This document shows, piece after piece, positions 9,037-17,152 of a DNA stretch of 64,000 nt. Under the pieces are notes generated by a model. The model made no database searches. It was not told where the DNA came from and was given only the letters and a program-made list of their open reading frames with translations. The position numbers and the translations under genes were made by a program. Positions within the stretch are counted from its first letter, which is position 1. Each line of letters begins with the position of its first letter. Source of the stretch: Candidatus Meridianibacter frigidus (GTDB lineage: Bacteria; Vulcanimicrobiota; Vulcanimicrobiia; Vulcanimicrobiales; Vulcanimicrobiaceae); contig QHBJ01000005.1 of NCBI GenBank assembly GCA_003243975.1, positions 124,001-188,000 on the forward strand, read 5' to 3'.

Positions 9037-9045
9037 AGCGCGGCC

Positions 9046-9384
9046 GTGCACGACGTGACTTCAAAGCCCAAACAGCCGAAGATACGTCCCACCGGTCAGA
9101 TGTCGGTTCGCGAGGCCGGCAAGAAGGGCGGTAATGCTGTTCGTGACCGCTATGGGTCCGCTTTCTATAAAGAGATTGGGCGCAAGGGCGGCAAGGTAAC
9201 GCGCGAGCGGCATGGTGCGTCGTTCTTCGAAAGTATCGGTCAAAAGGGCGGTCAGGTCGTCAAGGAAAAGTACGGCTCGAATTTCTACGAAGAGATCGGT
9301 CACAAAGGCGGTCAAAAAGTGAAGAAGCTGATCGCCGCTGCGAAGAAGACCGGAACCGGCGAAACGAAAAAGCGGGGCCGCTAA
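9046..9384 (+). CDS. KGG-repeat stress protein, 3 repeats
   Basis: A 112-residue paralogue of the preceding gene. The N-terminal cap SVREAGKKGG is followed by three units: YGSAFYKEIGRKGG, HGASFFESIGQKGG and YGSNFYEEIGHKGG. A lysine-rich tail (KKTGTGETKKRGR) follows. It starts at GTG 9046 without a clear Shine-Dalgarno sequence and is probably coupled to the upstream gene. The protein is likely intrinsically disordered and protective against dehydration or general stress, by family analogy. Confidence 0.85.
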   Translation: MHDVTSKPKQPKIRPTGQMSVREAGKKGGNAVRDRYGSAFYKEIGRKGGKVTRERHGASFFESIGQKGGQVVKEKYGSNFYEEIGHKGGQKVKKLIAAAKKTGTGETKKRGR

Positions 9385-9414
9385 ATCTGCGTTAAGTGAC
9401 CGAACGCGACTCCG

Positions 9415-9957
9415 CTATATATTAACCGAGCCGGCGATCGAGCCGATTTTTATTTTGCCTGTTTCAACGTTGATGCTCGCGTTGGCGATGGTGAGCGAGG
9501 CGCTTCCCGTTCTTATCAGACTGCGGTGACTGAGGGTCAACGTCTTGGTAGCGTTGCTCCAAACGATGAGGTCGGTATCGAAGGAGCGCGGCATTGATGC
9601 GCCGGTCTGTTCGACGTGCACGCGCCCTGTGGCGGTGAAGTCCTGGCTGACCGTATTGGCGGTGATATGTTTTGCGGAGAGTTTCAACGCCGGCTTGCCG
9701 TTCTTAAAGAGCACGCCGTTATGGATGCCGTCGATCTCCGCCAACGAGCCATCGGGTGACGTCTGCGCGTGGTCGTAATCAAAAGCCCACGACCGTGTCT
9801 TCATATGATGTGCGGTGACTGCTCCAAGACCCAGCAACACGGGTTGCGCGCCGGGTGGGGGCGGCATGTCGCGGCCGGAGAGCACAACGCCCTCGACGAG
9901 GATCGCGAGCGCCGCGAAGGCCAATACGGCAGTGACGACGCGCCAATCCTTACGCAT
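9415..9957 (-). CDS. LptC-like LPS-export periplasmic protein
   Basis: An N-terminal membrane anchor (VVTAVLAFAALAILVEGVVL) is followed by a beta-jellyroll of the LptC/LptA/OstA type (SLAEIDGIHNGVLFKNGKPAL, LSAKHITANTVSQDFTATGRV). LptC couples the inner-membrane Lpt transporter to the periplasmic bridge. I use ATG 9957 (MRKDWRVV), which overlaps the lnt stop by 8 bases. An upstream GTG at 9987 would lie wholly inside lnt. The family is inferred from pattern and context (lnt, lptD and lptF/G nearby). LptA is an alternative. Confidence 0.65.
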   Translation of the reverse strand: MRKDWRVVTAVLAFAALAILVEGVVLSGRDMPPPPGAQPVLLGLGAVTAHHMKTRSWAFDYDHAQTSPDGSLAEIDGIHNGVLFKNGKPALKLSAKHITANTVSQDFTATGRVHVEQTGASMPRSFDTDLIVWSNATKTLTLSHRSLIRTGSASLTIANASINVETGKIKIGSIAGSVNI

Positions 9958-11428
9958 GTGCGTTGCGCCTGTAAAGCGAGCCCGCAACGATCAAAGCGAG
10001 CACCAAGATCACGGGCGAGGGGCCGATGCGCGCAAAAAAAGATCCCGGTGGCGAGCCGACATAGCCGCTCACGACGGCTTCGCGGTCGAGGCCGGTACTT
10101 TCTACATAGCGCCCGTCGGGGGCGATAATTCCAGAAATCCCGGTTGACGCCGCGCGCACGACCCACATGCCGTTCTCGACGGCGCGCATCTGCGCGATCT
10201 GCGCGTGCTGATACGGTCCGGCGCTTTGTCCGAACCATGCGTCGTCCGTCGAAACGACGAAAAACTGGGCTCCCGCTGCTACCTGCGCGTGCGCCAGGTC
10301 GGCAAATGCCGACTCCCAGCAGATGAGCGGTGCGAAGCGCAAGCTACCTGCGTCGTACACACCGTTCGTGTGCCCGTATCCGAAGCCGGTGATGAGATTG
10401 GAGTAGGGTAGCCACGAAAGATACTGCTTGGCGGGAAAGCCCTCGACAAACGGAACCAGTTGGCGCTTATCGTAGACGCCTGTCACCTCACCGCTGGAAT
10501 CATAGATGAATGAAGCGTTGAAGAACGCGCCGTCGTGACTGTCGGTCGCGCCGGTAACCAGCGTAACGTTGAGCGAGCGTGCGAACGCTCCCAGTTTCTG
10601 GGAAAGCGGACGGTTCGACGCGAGATTCGTCGTCATGACCGTTTCCGGCCAGACGATGAGTTGCGGGTGGAAGGAAGCAGCGCGCTGCGTTAGGGCCGTA
10701 TAACGCTGGACCGAAGTGGCCAACGTCCCTTTGTCCCATTTGATGGACTGCGCGATGTTGCCTTGAACGGCGGTTACGCGAAAGGACGGCGGTGCGGCAT
10801 GGCGTGCCGGCCATCCCACCCAGCACAGCACCCAGATGGCTAAGAATGCTCCGACCGCATACGCAAGCACCCCGTTGCTGCGCAAGCGCACCGCCTGCGC
10901 GAAGTACGCACCGATCGCGCAGACTACAAAGGTGGTTCCAAAGGTGCCCACATATGCGGCGAAGACTGCCAGCGGTGTGTCCGCTTGGCTGTAGCCGATC
11001 TGCGCAAACGGCACCCCGAGGATTCCCAGAGAACGTAGCGCTTCGAGAAGGGCAAAGGCAGCGGCCGCCCCCAGTGGGGCCAAAAAAGGGTGCGCGCGAG
11101 CATATATGAGGGCCGAAAGTGCGCCGGTAAGCGCGAAGGCCAAGGCCTCCACCGCAGCGGGCACAAGCACGAGCGCCCAAGCGAAGCCGCCCACGAAGCT
11201 GCCCACAGTGTAGCCGAACCACGAAAAACTGATGCAGAAAAATATGGTGCCGGCGAACCAACCCAGCGCGAACGCGCGTTTCCAGGAGGCCCCGCTCCAA
11301 AGCCAGACCAGGCCGGCCACTCCCACCGGTGCAAGCCATGGAACTCCGAATTTTGGGAATGCTAGAGCGAGCGCTATGGCTGAAGCGGCGGCCACGATCC
11401 AATCCCGCAGCCCCAACGAGGTAAACAT
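9950..11428 (-). CDS. lnt: Apolipoprotein N-acyltransferase
   Basis: This inner-membrane enzyme adds the third acyl chain to bacterial lipoproteins. The N-terminal half has several membrane helices (WIVAAASAIALALAFPKFG onwards). The C-terminal half is a nitrilase domain with the catalytic triad visible: Glu in LIVWPETV, Lys in YDKRQLVPFVEGFP and Cys in APLICWESAF. A final helix ends SLYRR. I chose ATG 11428 because the protein then begins just before the first helix, as in the family. ATG 11470 would add 14 charged residues. With 11428, its start codon shares CATG with the divergent lipoprotein gene. Confidence 0.95.
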   Translation of the reverse strand: MFTSLGLRDWIVAAASAIALALAFPKFGVPWLAPVGVAGLVWLWSGASWKRAFALGWFAGTIFFCISFSWFGYTVGSFVGGFAWALVLVPAAVEALAFALTGALSALIYARAHPFLAPLGAAAAFALLEALRSLGILGVPFAQIGYSQADTPLAVFAAYVGTFGTTFVVCAIGAYFAQAVRLRSNGVLAYAVGAFLAIWVLCWVGWPARHAAPPSFRVTAVQGNIAQSIKWDKGTLATSVQRYTALTQRAASFHPQLIVWPETVMTTNLASNRPLSQKLGAFARSLNVTLVTGATDSHDGAFFNASFIYDSSGEVTGVYDKRQLVPFVEGFPAKQYLSWLPYSNLITGFGYGHTNGVYDAGSLRFAPLICWESAFADLAHAQVAAGAQFFVVSTDDAWFGQSAGPYQHAQIAQMRAVENGMWVVRAASTGISGIIAPDGRYVESTGLDREAVVSGYVGSPPGSFFARIGPSPVILVLALIVAGSLYRRNAHA

Positions 11429-12155
11429 GGTTCGCAAGTTGGCTCTCTCTTTCTTGATAACGACGCTCATCCTCGTGGCGTGCGGTCGTCAAGTCACGCC
11501 GGATCGTGCCGGCGGCGGCATCGGCGGATTGCTCCCGGGCCACATGCTCATCAAGTACCGCATCGCACCCGGAGCAGGCATGGACTTCGCGCACATTCGC
11601 TACCTGATCGTGTTGAACACCAGCGGGAACGGCGGCTCGCCCTTTGCGAACGGCTTTAATACCGGATTTGCCAACTACTCGTTTATCTTTGCGGTCGGCG
11701 GCAATCAGGCGGGGTTTACGCAAGTGCAGCTCTTTCAGTTGATCCCGCAGCCAAATGGGCAGGGGGTGCCATCGCAGCGCCTCGTACCCTTCTCTCCGCA
11801 ACAAGTCCAACTGCAGCCCAACAGCAATGGGCAGAACACGGAATTTACCCTGAACTTCGACCGTACGCTCATGTTCGGCATTCCGACGGGCACGCCGCCG
11901 CCCGCAGGAAACACGCCCTCACCTACGACTTCGCCACAGAGCATTTGGAACGTTAATTTCCTCACCACCGACGTAAACTCCAACCCGCTGGACGCGCTTG
12001 GAATCGGCGGAGTCAATGACACGTCCTTCAGCTTGCAGCTCCCCGTGAACGACGTGTTCGATTTTATTTCGCAGCTAACGGTGCCGACCGGAGCGACCCA
12101 GGCATCAACTCCGGCCGCCCAACTCCAAGGCGGCGAGATCGTGAATAATCCGTAA
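11427..12155 (+). CDS. Lipoprotein of unknown function
   Basis: A signal peptide with a lipobox (LALSFLITTLILVACGRQ) predicts a lipid-anchored protein of 242 residues. ATG 11427 has GAGG six bases upstream. The mature part is rich in N, Q, P and T, with a proline/threonine linker (PTGTPPPAGNTPSPTTSP). No domain was recognised. It is divergent from lnt with overlapping start codons and is followed after one base by the metallothionein gene. Confidence 0.7.
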   Translation: MVRKLALSFLITTLILVACGRQVTPDRAGGGIGGLLPGHMLIKYRIAPGAGMDFAHIRYLIVLNTSGNGGSPFANGFNTGFANYSFIFAVGGNQAGFTQVQLFQLIPQPNGQGVPSQRLVPFSPQQVQLQPNSNGQNTEFTLNFDRTLMFGIPTGTPPPAGNTPSPTTSPQSIWNVNFLTTDVNSNPLDALGIGGVNDTSFSLQLPVNDVFDFISQLTVPTGATQASTPAAQLQGGEIVNNP

Positions 12156-12156
12156 C

Positions 12157-12324
12157 GTGCAACAGAGTATCGAGTGCTCCAATGAACTTTGCGCTTGCGT
12201 TATTACGGCTGAGATGGATACGGAGGCGTATTGTGCAGAGGCGTGCCGGGAACTGTCCGAGGACCGGCGTATCGAAGGAGAGGTTTGCCCGTGCGGCCAT
12301 CCGCCGTGCGACACGGCCCCATAA
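12157..12324 (+). CDS. Bacterial metallothionein (SmtA/BmtA type), 55 residues
   Basis: A short cysteine-rich ORF starting at GTG, one base after the lipoprotein stop. It has eight Cys and one His. The pattern CSNELCACV, then AYCAEAC, then CPCGHPPC, matches the order of prokaryotic metallothioneins: a CxC pair near the N-terminus, a (Y/F)CxxAC knuckle, and C-G-H-x-x-C near the end. Such proteins bind Zn, Cd or Cu in a cluster and buffer metals in the cytoplasm. No ArsR/SmtB-type regulator is adjacent. The start lacks a Shine-Dalgarno sequence and is probably coupled to the upstream gene. Confidence 0.75.
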   Translation: MQQSIECSNELCACVITAEMDTEAYCAEACRELSEDRRIEGEVCPCGHPPCDTAP

Positions 12325-12328
12325 AAGA

Positions 12329-14815
12329 CTAGAAGTTAAGGCCCCCGGGTAGAATCGGTCCGTTCCTATTTACCCCGAAGCTCGCCGCTCGTGAAGGGAA
12401 TGCCAGCAGGTTGAGCGTGATGTTCACCTGTTTGAGATTTTCATTATACTGCACCCGGATTTCATAGCAGTCGCCGATGATGCGATGATAGTAAATGTTC
12501 TTGTTGGTCAGGCGGCCGTGATTCTTCCAATCGATATCGGTTAGGAACTGCACGTCTGCGTCGCGGCCAAATGGGGAGGCCAGTTGCAGGTTCGTGGTAG
12601 TGAAGCCCTGGCCGATACCCGGCACAAACGAGCCGCCTAGAGTCAGCAGCGACCGGCGCGACGGGCGCGAGGTAAGCTGGTAGCTTACCGGCTGCGCTTG
12701 TTCGTTGAACGATGTCGACGTGGAGAGCAGTAGATTGTACACGTCGCCGTTGAAGATGCGCAGGGTCTCGTAGGCCGCCTTGGAGTTGATTCCGATCAAG
12801 TTGTCCAGGAATTGGAAGGGCACCGAAGCCGGACCGTTGTTATTGGATTCGTTGTAGTCGATAGAATTAAGAAAGTGCTTTCCGATCGGGGTTTGCAAGC
12901 TCAGATGTTGAGAGATCGTTGCCTTCAGGTCGCCGGTGCCGTAAGCGAACTGCTCGAGGGTGCCGCTTGCGCTAAAGTCGCTGCCGAAGACGTGATAGAG
13001 GGCAGGGCCCAACTGGAACGACAGGTCCGCCCGCGAAGTTGAAAACGCATTCTGCGGCTCGCTGTAGCTGCCGACCGCGAAATTCGCCGTGATCGGAAAA
13101 AGAAAATGCGGAAAGAATGACGACGGTCGAATCTGCAGTTCGGGCTCTTTGTTGACGCCTGAAAATGAGGTTGAGTTACTCTTATCGACGGTGAGCTGGT
13201 AGTCGTAGCCCGGCGTCACCAAGTGCGAAACTGTATTAAAATGGTCGGTCGTGGTGGAGCTTGAGGTACCGCCGTAGTTCGTGCTGCTCGAGTTGAACCC
13301 GAGCGATGTCGTTTGGGAGAAGCTCTTGGTGATCTGCCGCGTGTCGGCGAAATTGTACGTCTGAATTCGGGACTGCGATCCCACTGCGTAGCCGTTAAAG
13401 CTGTAGGTTTGTTGTTCGGAGGCGGTGGCATGGGCGAGCTGTGCGGTCAGCGAGGTTGAAGGGGGCAAGAATAGATACTGGCCGTAGTTGCCGTTGTAGC
13501 TGAAGGCGGCATTCCCGACGAGGGTGGGAGAAAAATTCTCCTTATCGTCGACTTCTAGGTTGTACTGCTGCGTCTGCGTCTGCCGGTTCTTGATGCCGTA
13601 GTAATCGATGTGCGACTGCCGCTTGTTGTTGCGCCGCGCGAAGTAGGCGACGTATCCGAGACCGAGCCCCACCTTCGTAAAGTATTCGACGCGATAGTAG
13701 CCCTCGTAGTACTGATCTTTGCCGAAGCCAAGCTTTGCCTTGACGTAGTATCCTTGGTACGCATCGTACCCGACCTCGGGGAAAAACGTGGGCTGCCGTA
13801 CTTCATCGACCGAACGCAGCGGGATCACAACTTTGGGCAGATAGAAAATTGCGGCCGCGCCCAAAAACAGGATGGCCTTCGTGATTGTTATTTTGTCGCC
13901 GGGTGTGACGTCGATGGTTCGTCCCGTGAGGTGATAACCGCCGCGTGGATTGCTGCAGGTGGTCACAGACGCGTTCGACCCGTGGGCGACCCCGTTGGAG
14001 TCCGACTCCAAATCCTTGGCATTAAAGTAAACCTCGCCCCGTTCGACGTCTTCAGTACTCTCGCCACGGGCGTTCTTGACTTCGGCGGTATGAGCGATGG
14101 TATCGAACAAGATGACGTCGCCGTGTAAGATGCTATTCTTCGCGTGGTTGATTACGTAGGGATTTCCGGTAACCGCAATGGTGCGCGCGCCGTCAAAGTG
14201 CGCCTTTTCACCGGCTACCACTTCATCTGCATACAGAATCTGAACGTGGCCGATAATATCTTGCGGCTGCCCTTCGTTACTGTTGCCGATTATCTGATCG
14301 CCGAACACCGCGATGTATCCCGGTTGCAACGTAGGCAGTGGCGTCGGACCGGCTGCGGTGGGCTGCGCGCTGGGCGATGGCGACGCGGAGCCGCCCGCGG
14401 GCGTCAAGGGCCCGGGCGAGCCGCTCGAACGAATCAAGAAAACGGGGCCGCTGTTAGCGTCGCCTTTGGGCGAGGCCGTCGGAACCGGCAAGGGCGTTTC
14501 AGGCACGCCGCTCGGACGGGGTGTGATGTAGATTTGTTGAGGTCCTACCGGGGGAACGTCCAAAAATGGCGGCGCGCTGGGCGTCGGCGTGGCGGTGGTT
14601 CCATTCGGCGTCCCGGTTGGCGCGGGTTCGGGCGTCGGCAATCCTTGCGCGACCTGAACCGGCGTGGCAGAACAGGAGTTGGTGTTTAACAATGCCACGG
14701 CACGGGCATCGTTTGCTGCTTCGGCATTCACCGGCGATCCTGGAAAAGCGTTGGCGAGGATGGTTCCCAAGCAAAGCAGCGCGCCGAGCAAGCGGTGGGA
14801 CGAGTGCTTGCTCAA
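12329..14815 (-). CDS. lptD: LPS-assembly outer-membrane protein LptD-like
   Basis: About 828 residues. A signal peptide (LLGALLCLGTILANAFPG) is followed by roughly 120 residues rich in Pro, Thr, Ser and Gly. Next comes an OstA/LptA-like beta-jellyroll (VFGDQIIGNSNEGQPQDIIG, AEVKNARGESTEDVERGEVYF), then a long C-terminal beta-barrel rich in aromatic strands that ends in Phe. LptD inserts LPS into the outer leaflet. The start is TTG 14815, overlapping the TGA of the permease gene (TTGA), with GGGAGGAG just upstream. ATG 14875 lies inside the permease gene. The low-complexity linker is unusual for LptD. No LptE was seen nearby. Confidence 0.8.
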   Translation of the reverse strand: MSKHSSHRLLGALLCLGTILANAFPGSPVNAEAANDARAVALLNTNSCSATPVQVAQGLPTPEPAPTGTPNGTTATPTPSAPPFLDVPPVGPQQIYITPRPSGVPETPLPVPTASPKGDANSGPVFLIRSSGSPGPLTPAGGSASPSPSAQPTAAGPTPLPTLQPGYIAVFGDQIIGNSNEGQPQDIIGHVQILYADEVVAGEKAHFDGARTIAVTGNPYVINHAKNSILHGDVILFDTIAHTAEVKNARGESTEDVERGEVYFNAKDLESDSNGVAHGSNASVTTCSNPRGGYHLTGRTIDVTPGDKITITKAILFLGAAAIFYLPKVVIPLRSVDEVRQPTFFPEVGYDAYQGYYVKAKLGFGKDQYYEGYYRVEYFTKVGLGLGYVAYFARRNNKRQSHIDYYGIKNRQTQTQQYNLEVDDKENFSPTLVGNAAFSYNGNYGQYLFLPPSTSLTAQLAHATASEQQTYSFNGYAVGSQSRIQTYNFADTRQITKSFSQTTSLGFNSSSTNYGGTSSSTTTDHFNTVSHLVTPGYDYQLTVDKSNSTSFSGVNKEPELQIRPSSFFPHFLFPITANFAVGSYSEPQNAFSTSRADLSFQLGPALYHVFGSDFSASGTLEQFAYGTGDLKATISQHLSLQTPIGKHFLNSIDYNESNNNGPASVPFQFLDNLIGINSKAAYETLRIFNGDVYNLLLSTSTSFNEQAQPVSYQLTSRPSRRSLLTLGGSFVPGIGQGFTTTNLQLASPFGRDADVQFLTDIDWKNHGRLTNKNIYYHRIIGDCYEIRVQYNENLKQVNITLNLLAFPSRAASFGVNRNGPILPGGLNF

Positions 14816-15957
14816 TGCTCCTCCCACCAGAGCAATGCGAGCCCCGCCATGCCAAAGATGACGTTGGGCGTCCATGCCGCCACATAGGGGTTTATCGCGC
14901 CGTTACGGCCCAGCGCCGCGAAGGCCAGCGTAAACATCATGTATACCACGAACGCAATAATCGAAAGCGCAATTCCCAACATGCGTCCGCGTTTGCCAAA
15001 GCGGATTGCCAGAGGCAGCGCGATCAGCACGGCCGCAAGGGAGGCGAATGGGAGCGCCACCTTATTGGCCAGGTTGATCTGCATGGTCCCTAGGGCCGTT
15101 CCGCCGACGCCCTGCGATTGCAGCATGTGCACCTGAGCTGAGAGCTGCTTGGTGTTCATGGTGTAGGAGTCGGAGTTGGTGGAGCTGATGAACTGCGCCG
15201 CGCTCTCGGCCAGGGGCAGCCCGACGCTCACGGCCTTATCTTGGACTTGCGAGCTGACCCCTCCATCGGCGTTGAAACGCGTGTCGACCACATCGTTCAG
15301 GATCATCGTGGCGCCTTCGACGCGCGCGGTCTTCGCGCTGATGACTTCACTCCAATAGCCGGAGCGCCCGGGTTTGAAAAGCTGAACGCCTTGCATGGTC
15401 TTGCCATCGGGCAAAACCTGCGCGACATAGAACACGTTATTAGTGTCGGGGTCCTTGCGAAATATTTGCGGTTCGACCGGCAGCGACGCCGTGTGGTAGA
15501 TGATTTGGTAGAACGTTCGCGTTGAAAGGTCGACCGAAGGCGCCGCGATGTACTCGTTCATTCCGTACGCAACCAAGAAGGCGACGGCGCCGAAGATCAC
15601 CGGCGTTAAACAGATGCGCCAGAGCGATACCCCGGAGGTCCGTAGAGCGGTTATTTCGTGGTCGCCCATCAAGCGTCCCATCGCGAGCAACGTTGCGAAC
15701 AGCGTTGCGAACGGAAACGCGATCGGGATGGACTGCGGAATACGGAATATCACGAAGCGGAAAACCAGGAAGAACGGCGCGTGCGCGTTGATGATGAAGT
15801 CGGCAGCAATAAAGAAAATATTCAAGCCCCAGAAGAGCAAGAACGCAATGAACGCAAAGAAGAATGGGCCGACGTATTCGCTGATCAGGTAAACATCGAG
15901 AATGGGAAGCTTGACGGGAGGCCGCGCGAGCGGAACGGCGCGGGCAACCGACGCCAC
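14812..15957 (-). CDS. LptF/LptG family LPS export permease
   Basis: An inner-membrane permease of the YjgP/YjgQ family, 381 residues. It has three N-terminal helices (ISEYVGPFFFAFIAFLLFWG, IPIAFPFATLFATLLAMGRL, VIFGAVAFLVAYGM), a periplasmic beta-jellyroll, and three C-terminal helices including VALPFASLAAVLIALPLAI. LptF and LptG normally form a heterodimer with the LptB ATPase. Only one copy is here, so its partner is elsewhere or it works as a homodimer. Translationally coupled to lptD. Confidence 0.9.
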   Translation of the reverse strand: MASVARAVPLARPPVKLPILDVYLISEYVGPFFFAFIAFLLFWGLNIFFIAADFIINAHAPFFLVFRFVIFRIPQSIPIAFPFATLFATLLAMGRLMGDHEITALRTSGVSLWRICLTPVIFGAVAFLVAYGMNEYIAAPSVDLSTRTFYQIIYHTASLPVEPQIFRKDPDTNNVFYVAQVLPDGKTMQGVQLFKPGRSGYWSEVISAKTARVEGATMILNDVVDTRFNADGGVSSQVQDKAVSVGLPLAESAAQFISSTNSDSYTMNTKQLSAQVHMLQSQGVGGTALGTMQINLANKVALPFASLAAVLIALPLAIRFGKRGRMLGIALSIIAFVVYMMFTLAFAALGRNGAINPYVAAWTPNVIFGMAGLALLWWEEH

Positions 15958-15972
15958 TAGAGTGATCCGGAG

Positions 15973-16461
15973 TTAGTAGCTGCGAAAAGCCGAGACGACG
16001 CGCGAAACGTATGCGCGCGTTTCGGCATACGGCGGAATTCCGTGATAGGAGTCCACCGCACCGGGGCCGGCGTTATAGGCGGCGACGGCCAGCTCGACAT
16101 TGTTGTTGTACCGCACCAGAAGATCATGCAGATAGTGCGTGCCACCGTCGACGTTGGCAACGGGATCGAATGGATTGGCCACATGGTAGGCCTGCGCGGT
16201 TCCCGGCATCAACTGCATGAGTCCTTGTGCGCCCGTTGAGCTGATCGCGCTCGGGTTCCCCGCAGATTCCGCCATCACGACGGCATTGGTTAGTGCTACC
16301 GGCACGTTATAGCGCGACGATGCGTCGGCCACCAACGATTGGAGTTGGGCCGGTGCGAGTGCATGGGGCGCATACGGCAAATAGCCTGCATCACTGCAGC
16401 CGTATAAGAAGGTGAGAAATGCCGCTACTAAGAGCGGCCGAAAAGACTTGATAAAAAACAT
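15973..16461 (-). CDS. Lytic transglycosylase (SLT domain) lipoprotein
   Basis: A 162-residue peptidoglycan-cleaving enzyme. It has a signal peptide with lipobox (LVAAFLTFLYGCSDAG), then a compact SLT domain with the catalytic Glu in AVVMAESAGNPSA, the GAQGLMQLMPGTA motif, and ELAVAAYNAGPGAVDSYHG. It cleaves glycan strands non-hydrolytically to 1,6-anhydro ends. It sits 15 bases upstream of the LptF/G gene and divergent from the mraZ cell-wall operon. Confidence 0.93.
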   Translation of the reverse strand: MFFIKSFRPLLVAAFLTFLYGCSDAGYLPYAPHALAPAQLQSLVADASSRYNVPVALTNAVVMAESAGNPSAISSTGAQGLMQLMPGTAQAYHVANPFDPVANVDGGTHYLHDLLVRYNNNVELAVAAYNAGPGAVDSYHGIPPYAETRAYVSRVVSAFRSY

Positions 16462-16568
16462 CTTTCCTGGAGCGGGCGCTTCTTCGGAAACCCCTCGCGA
16501 GGCCTGCGGGGTCCCGTCTACCCTAACCTAACGCCGCGCCGAGCGCAAGTGTCGCGCTAATTTAAAAT

Positions 16569-16582
16569 CGAACACTTGTTCG
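16569..16582. promoter_or_regulatory. LexA-like (Gram-positive SOS box) palindrome
   Basis: CGAACACTTGTTCG has the CGAAC-N4-GTTCG layout of the Bacillus/actinobacterial LexA box, and all but the central two bases are palindromic. It lies about 33 bp upstream of the mraZ -35 element and 108 bp from the start of the divergent lytic transglycosylase gene. No lexA gene is in the window, so the regulator is inferred. Confidence 0.45.
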
Positions 16583-16614
16583 CATAAATTGTTCGTAACA
16601 CCGCCGCGCAATGC

Positions 16615-16643
16615 TTGCATCGCGTGTGTGCGGAGCGTATAGT
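16615..16643 (+). promoter_or_regulatory. Sigma-70-type promoter of the dcw operon
   Basis: TTGCAT (16615-16620), a 17-base spacer and TATAGT (16638-16643) form a near-consensus promoter about 40 bases upstream of mraZ. The last three bases of the -10 overlap the first MraZ box. Confidence 0.75.
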
Positions 16644-16667
16644 GGTGCAAAGTGGTGTACAGTGGTG
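16641..16667 (+). promoter_or_regulatory. MraZ operator: three AGTGGTG direct repeats at 10-bp spacing
   Basis: AGTGGTG occurs at 16641, 16651 and 16661, exactly one helical turn apart. It covers the -10 element and the likely transcription start. MraZ family proteins bind direct GTGG/TGGG-type repeats at their own promoter and repress the dcw operon. The position fits autorepression. Confidence 0.8.
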
Positions 16668-16683
16668 CTTTGGGGAGGGCTAA

Positions 16684-17127
16684 TTGCACGCGGAACTTCC
16701 GCGCTTTACGGGCTCGGTCGAGCACGCTCTTGACGACAAGGGCCGGCTCATCGTACCCGCGCGGTTTCGCGAGCGCTTGGGAACCGGCTTTGTACTAACG
16801 ATCGCGCAGCCCGACCCGTGCTTGGCCCTCTATCCGGCCGCCGCCTGGGGCGAGTTTTGCAACCGGCTCGAAGCCGCCCCTCGCAAAGACGAGCGCTATC
16901 GGCGTCTCGTCCGCCATCTGTTCGGCCACACGGAGGAGGTTGCGTGTGATACGCAAGGCCGGCTTTTGATTCCCACGCCGTTGCGGGATTACGCCCGCAT
17001 CGAGCGTGACATCGTGTCTATTGGTTCGCTGACGCGCGTCGAGGTGTGGGCTAAAGAAACACTCGCGGAGCACGCCGGGCCGGATGGCGAGGTCGCCGAC
17101 TTCATGGCCGAGCTGGGTCTCTATTAA
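16684..17127 (+). CDS. mraZ: Transcriptional regulator MraZ
   Basis: First gene of the division and cell-wall cluster. It has two SpoVT/AbrB-like half-domains: the first has GSVEHALDDKGRLIVPARFR, the second TEEVACDTQGRLLIPTPLR. At 147 residues it has family length. It starts at TTG 16684 with GGGGAGGG four bases upstream. MraZ autorepresses through direct repeats, which are present on its promoter here. It overlaps nothing and is followed by rsmH. Confidence 0.97.
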   Translation: MHAELPRFTGSVEHALDDKGRLIVPARFRERLGTGFVLTIAQPDPCLALYPAAAWGEFCNRLEAAPRKDERYRRLVRHLFGHTEEVACDTQGRLLIPTPLRDYARIERDIVSIGSLTRVEVWAKETLAEHAGPDGEVADFMAELGLY

Positions 17128-17152
17128 GTGCCCGAGTGGAGCGCCTTCATAG

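Noticed and set aside
8827-9384. KGG repeats as a DNA-level tandem repeat or CRISPR array
   Set aside because: The periodicity is in coding sequence with diverged codons; repeat units are about 66 bases and translated.
10500-11810. 436-codon open frame across lnt and the lipoprotein gene
   Set aside because: Out of frame with both recognisable proteins; arginine-rich shadow translation.
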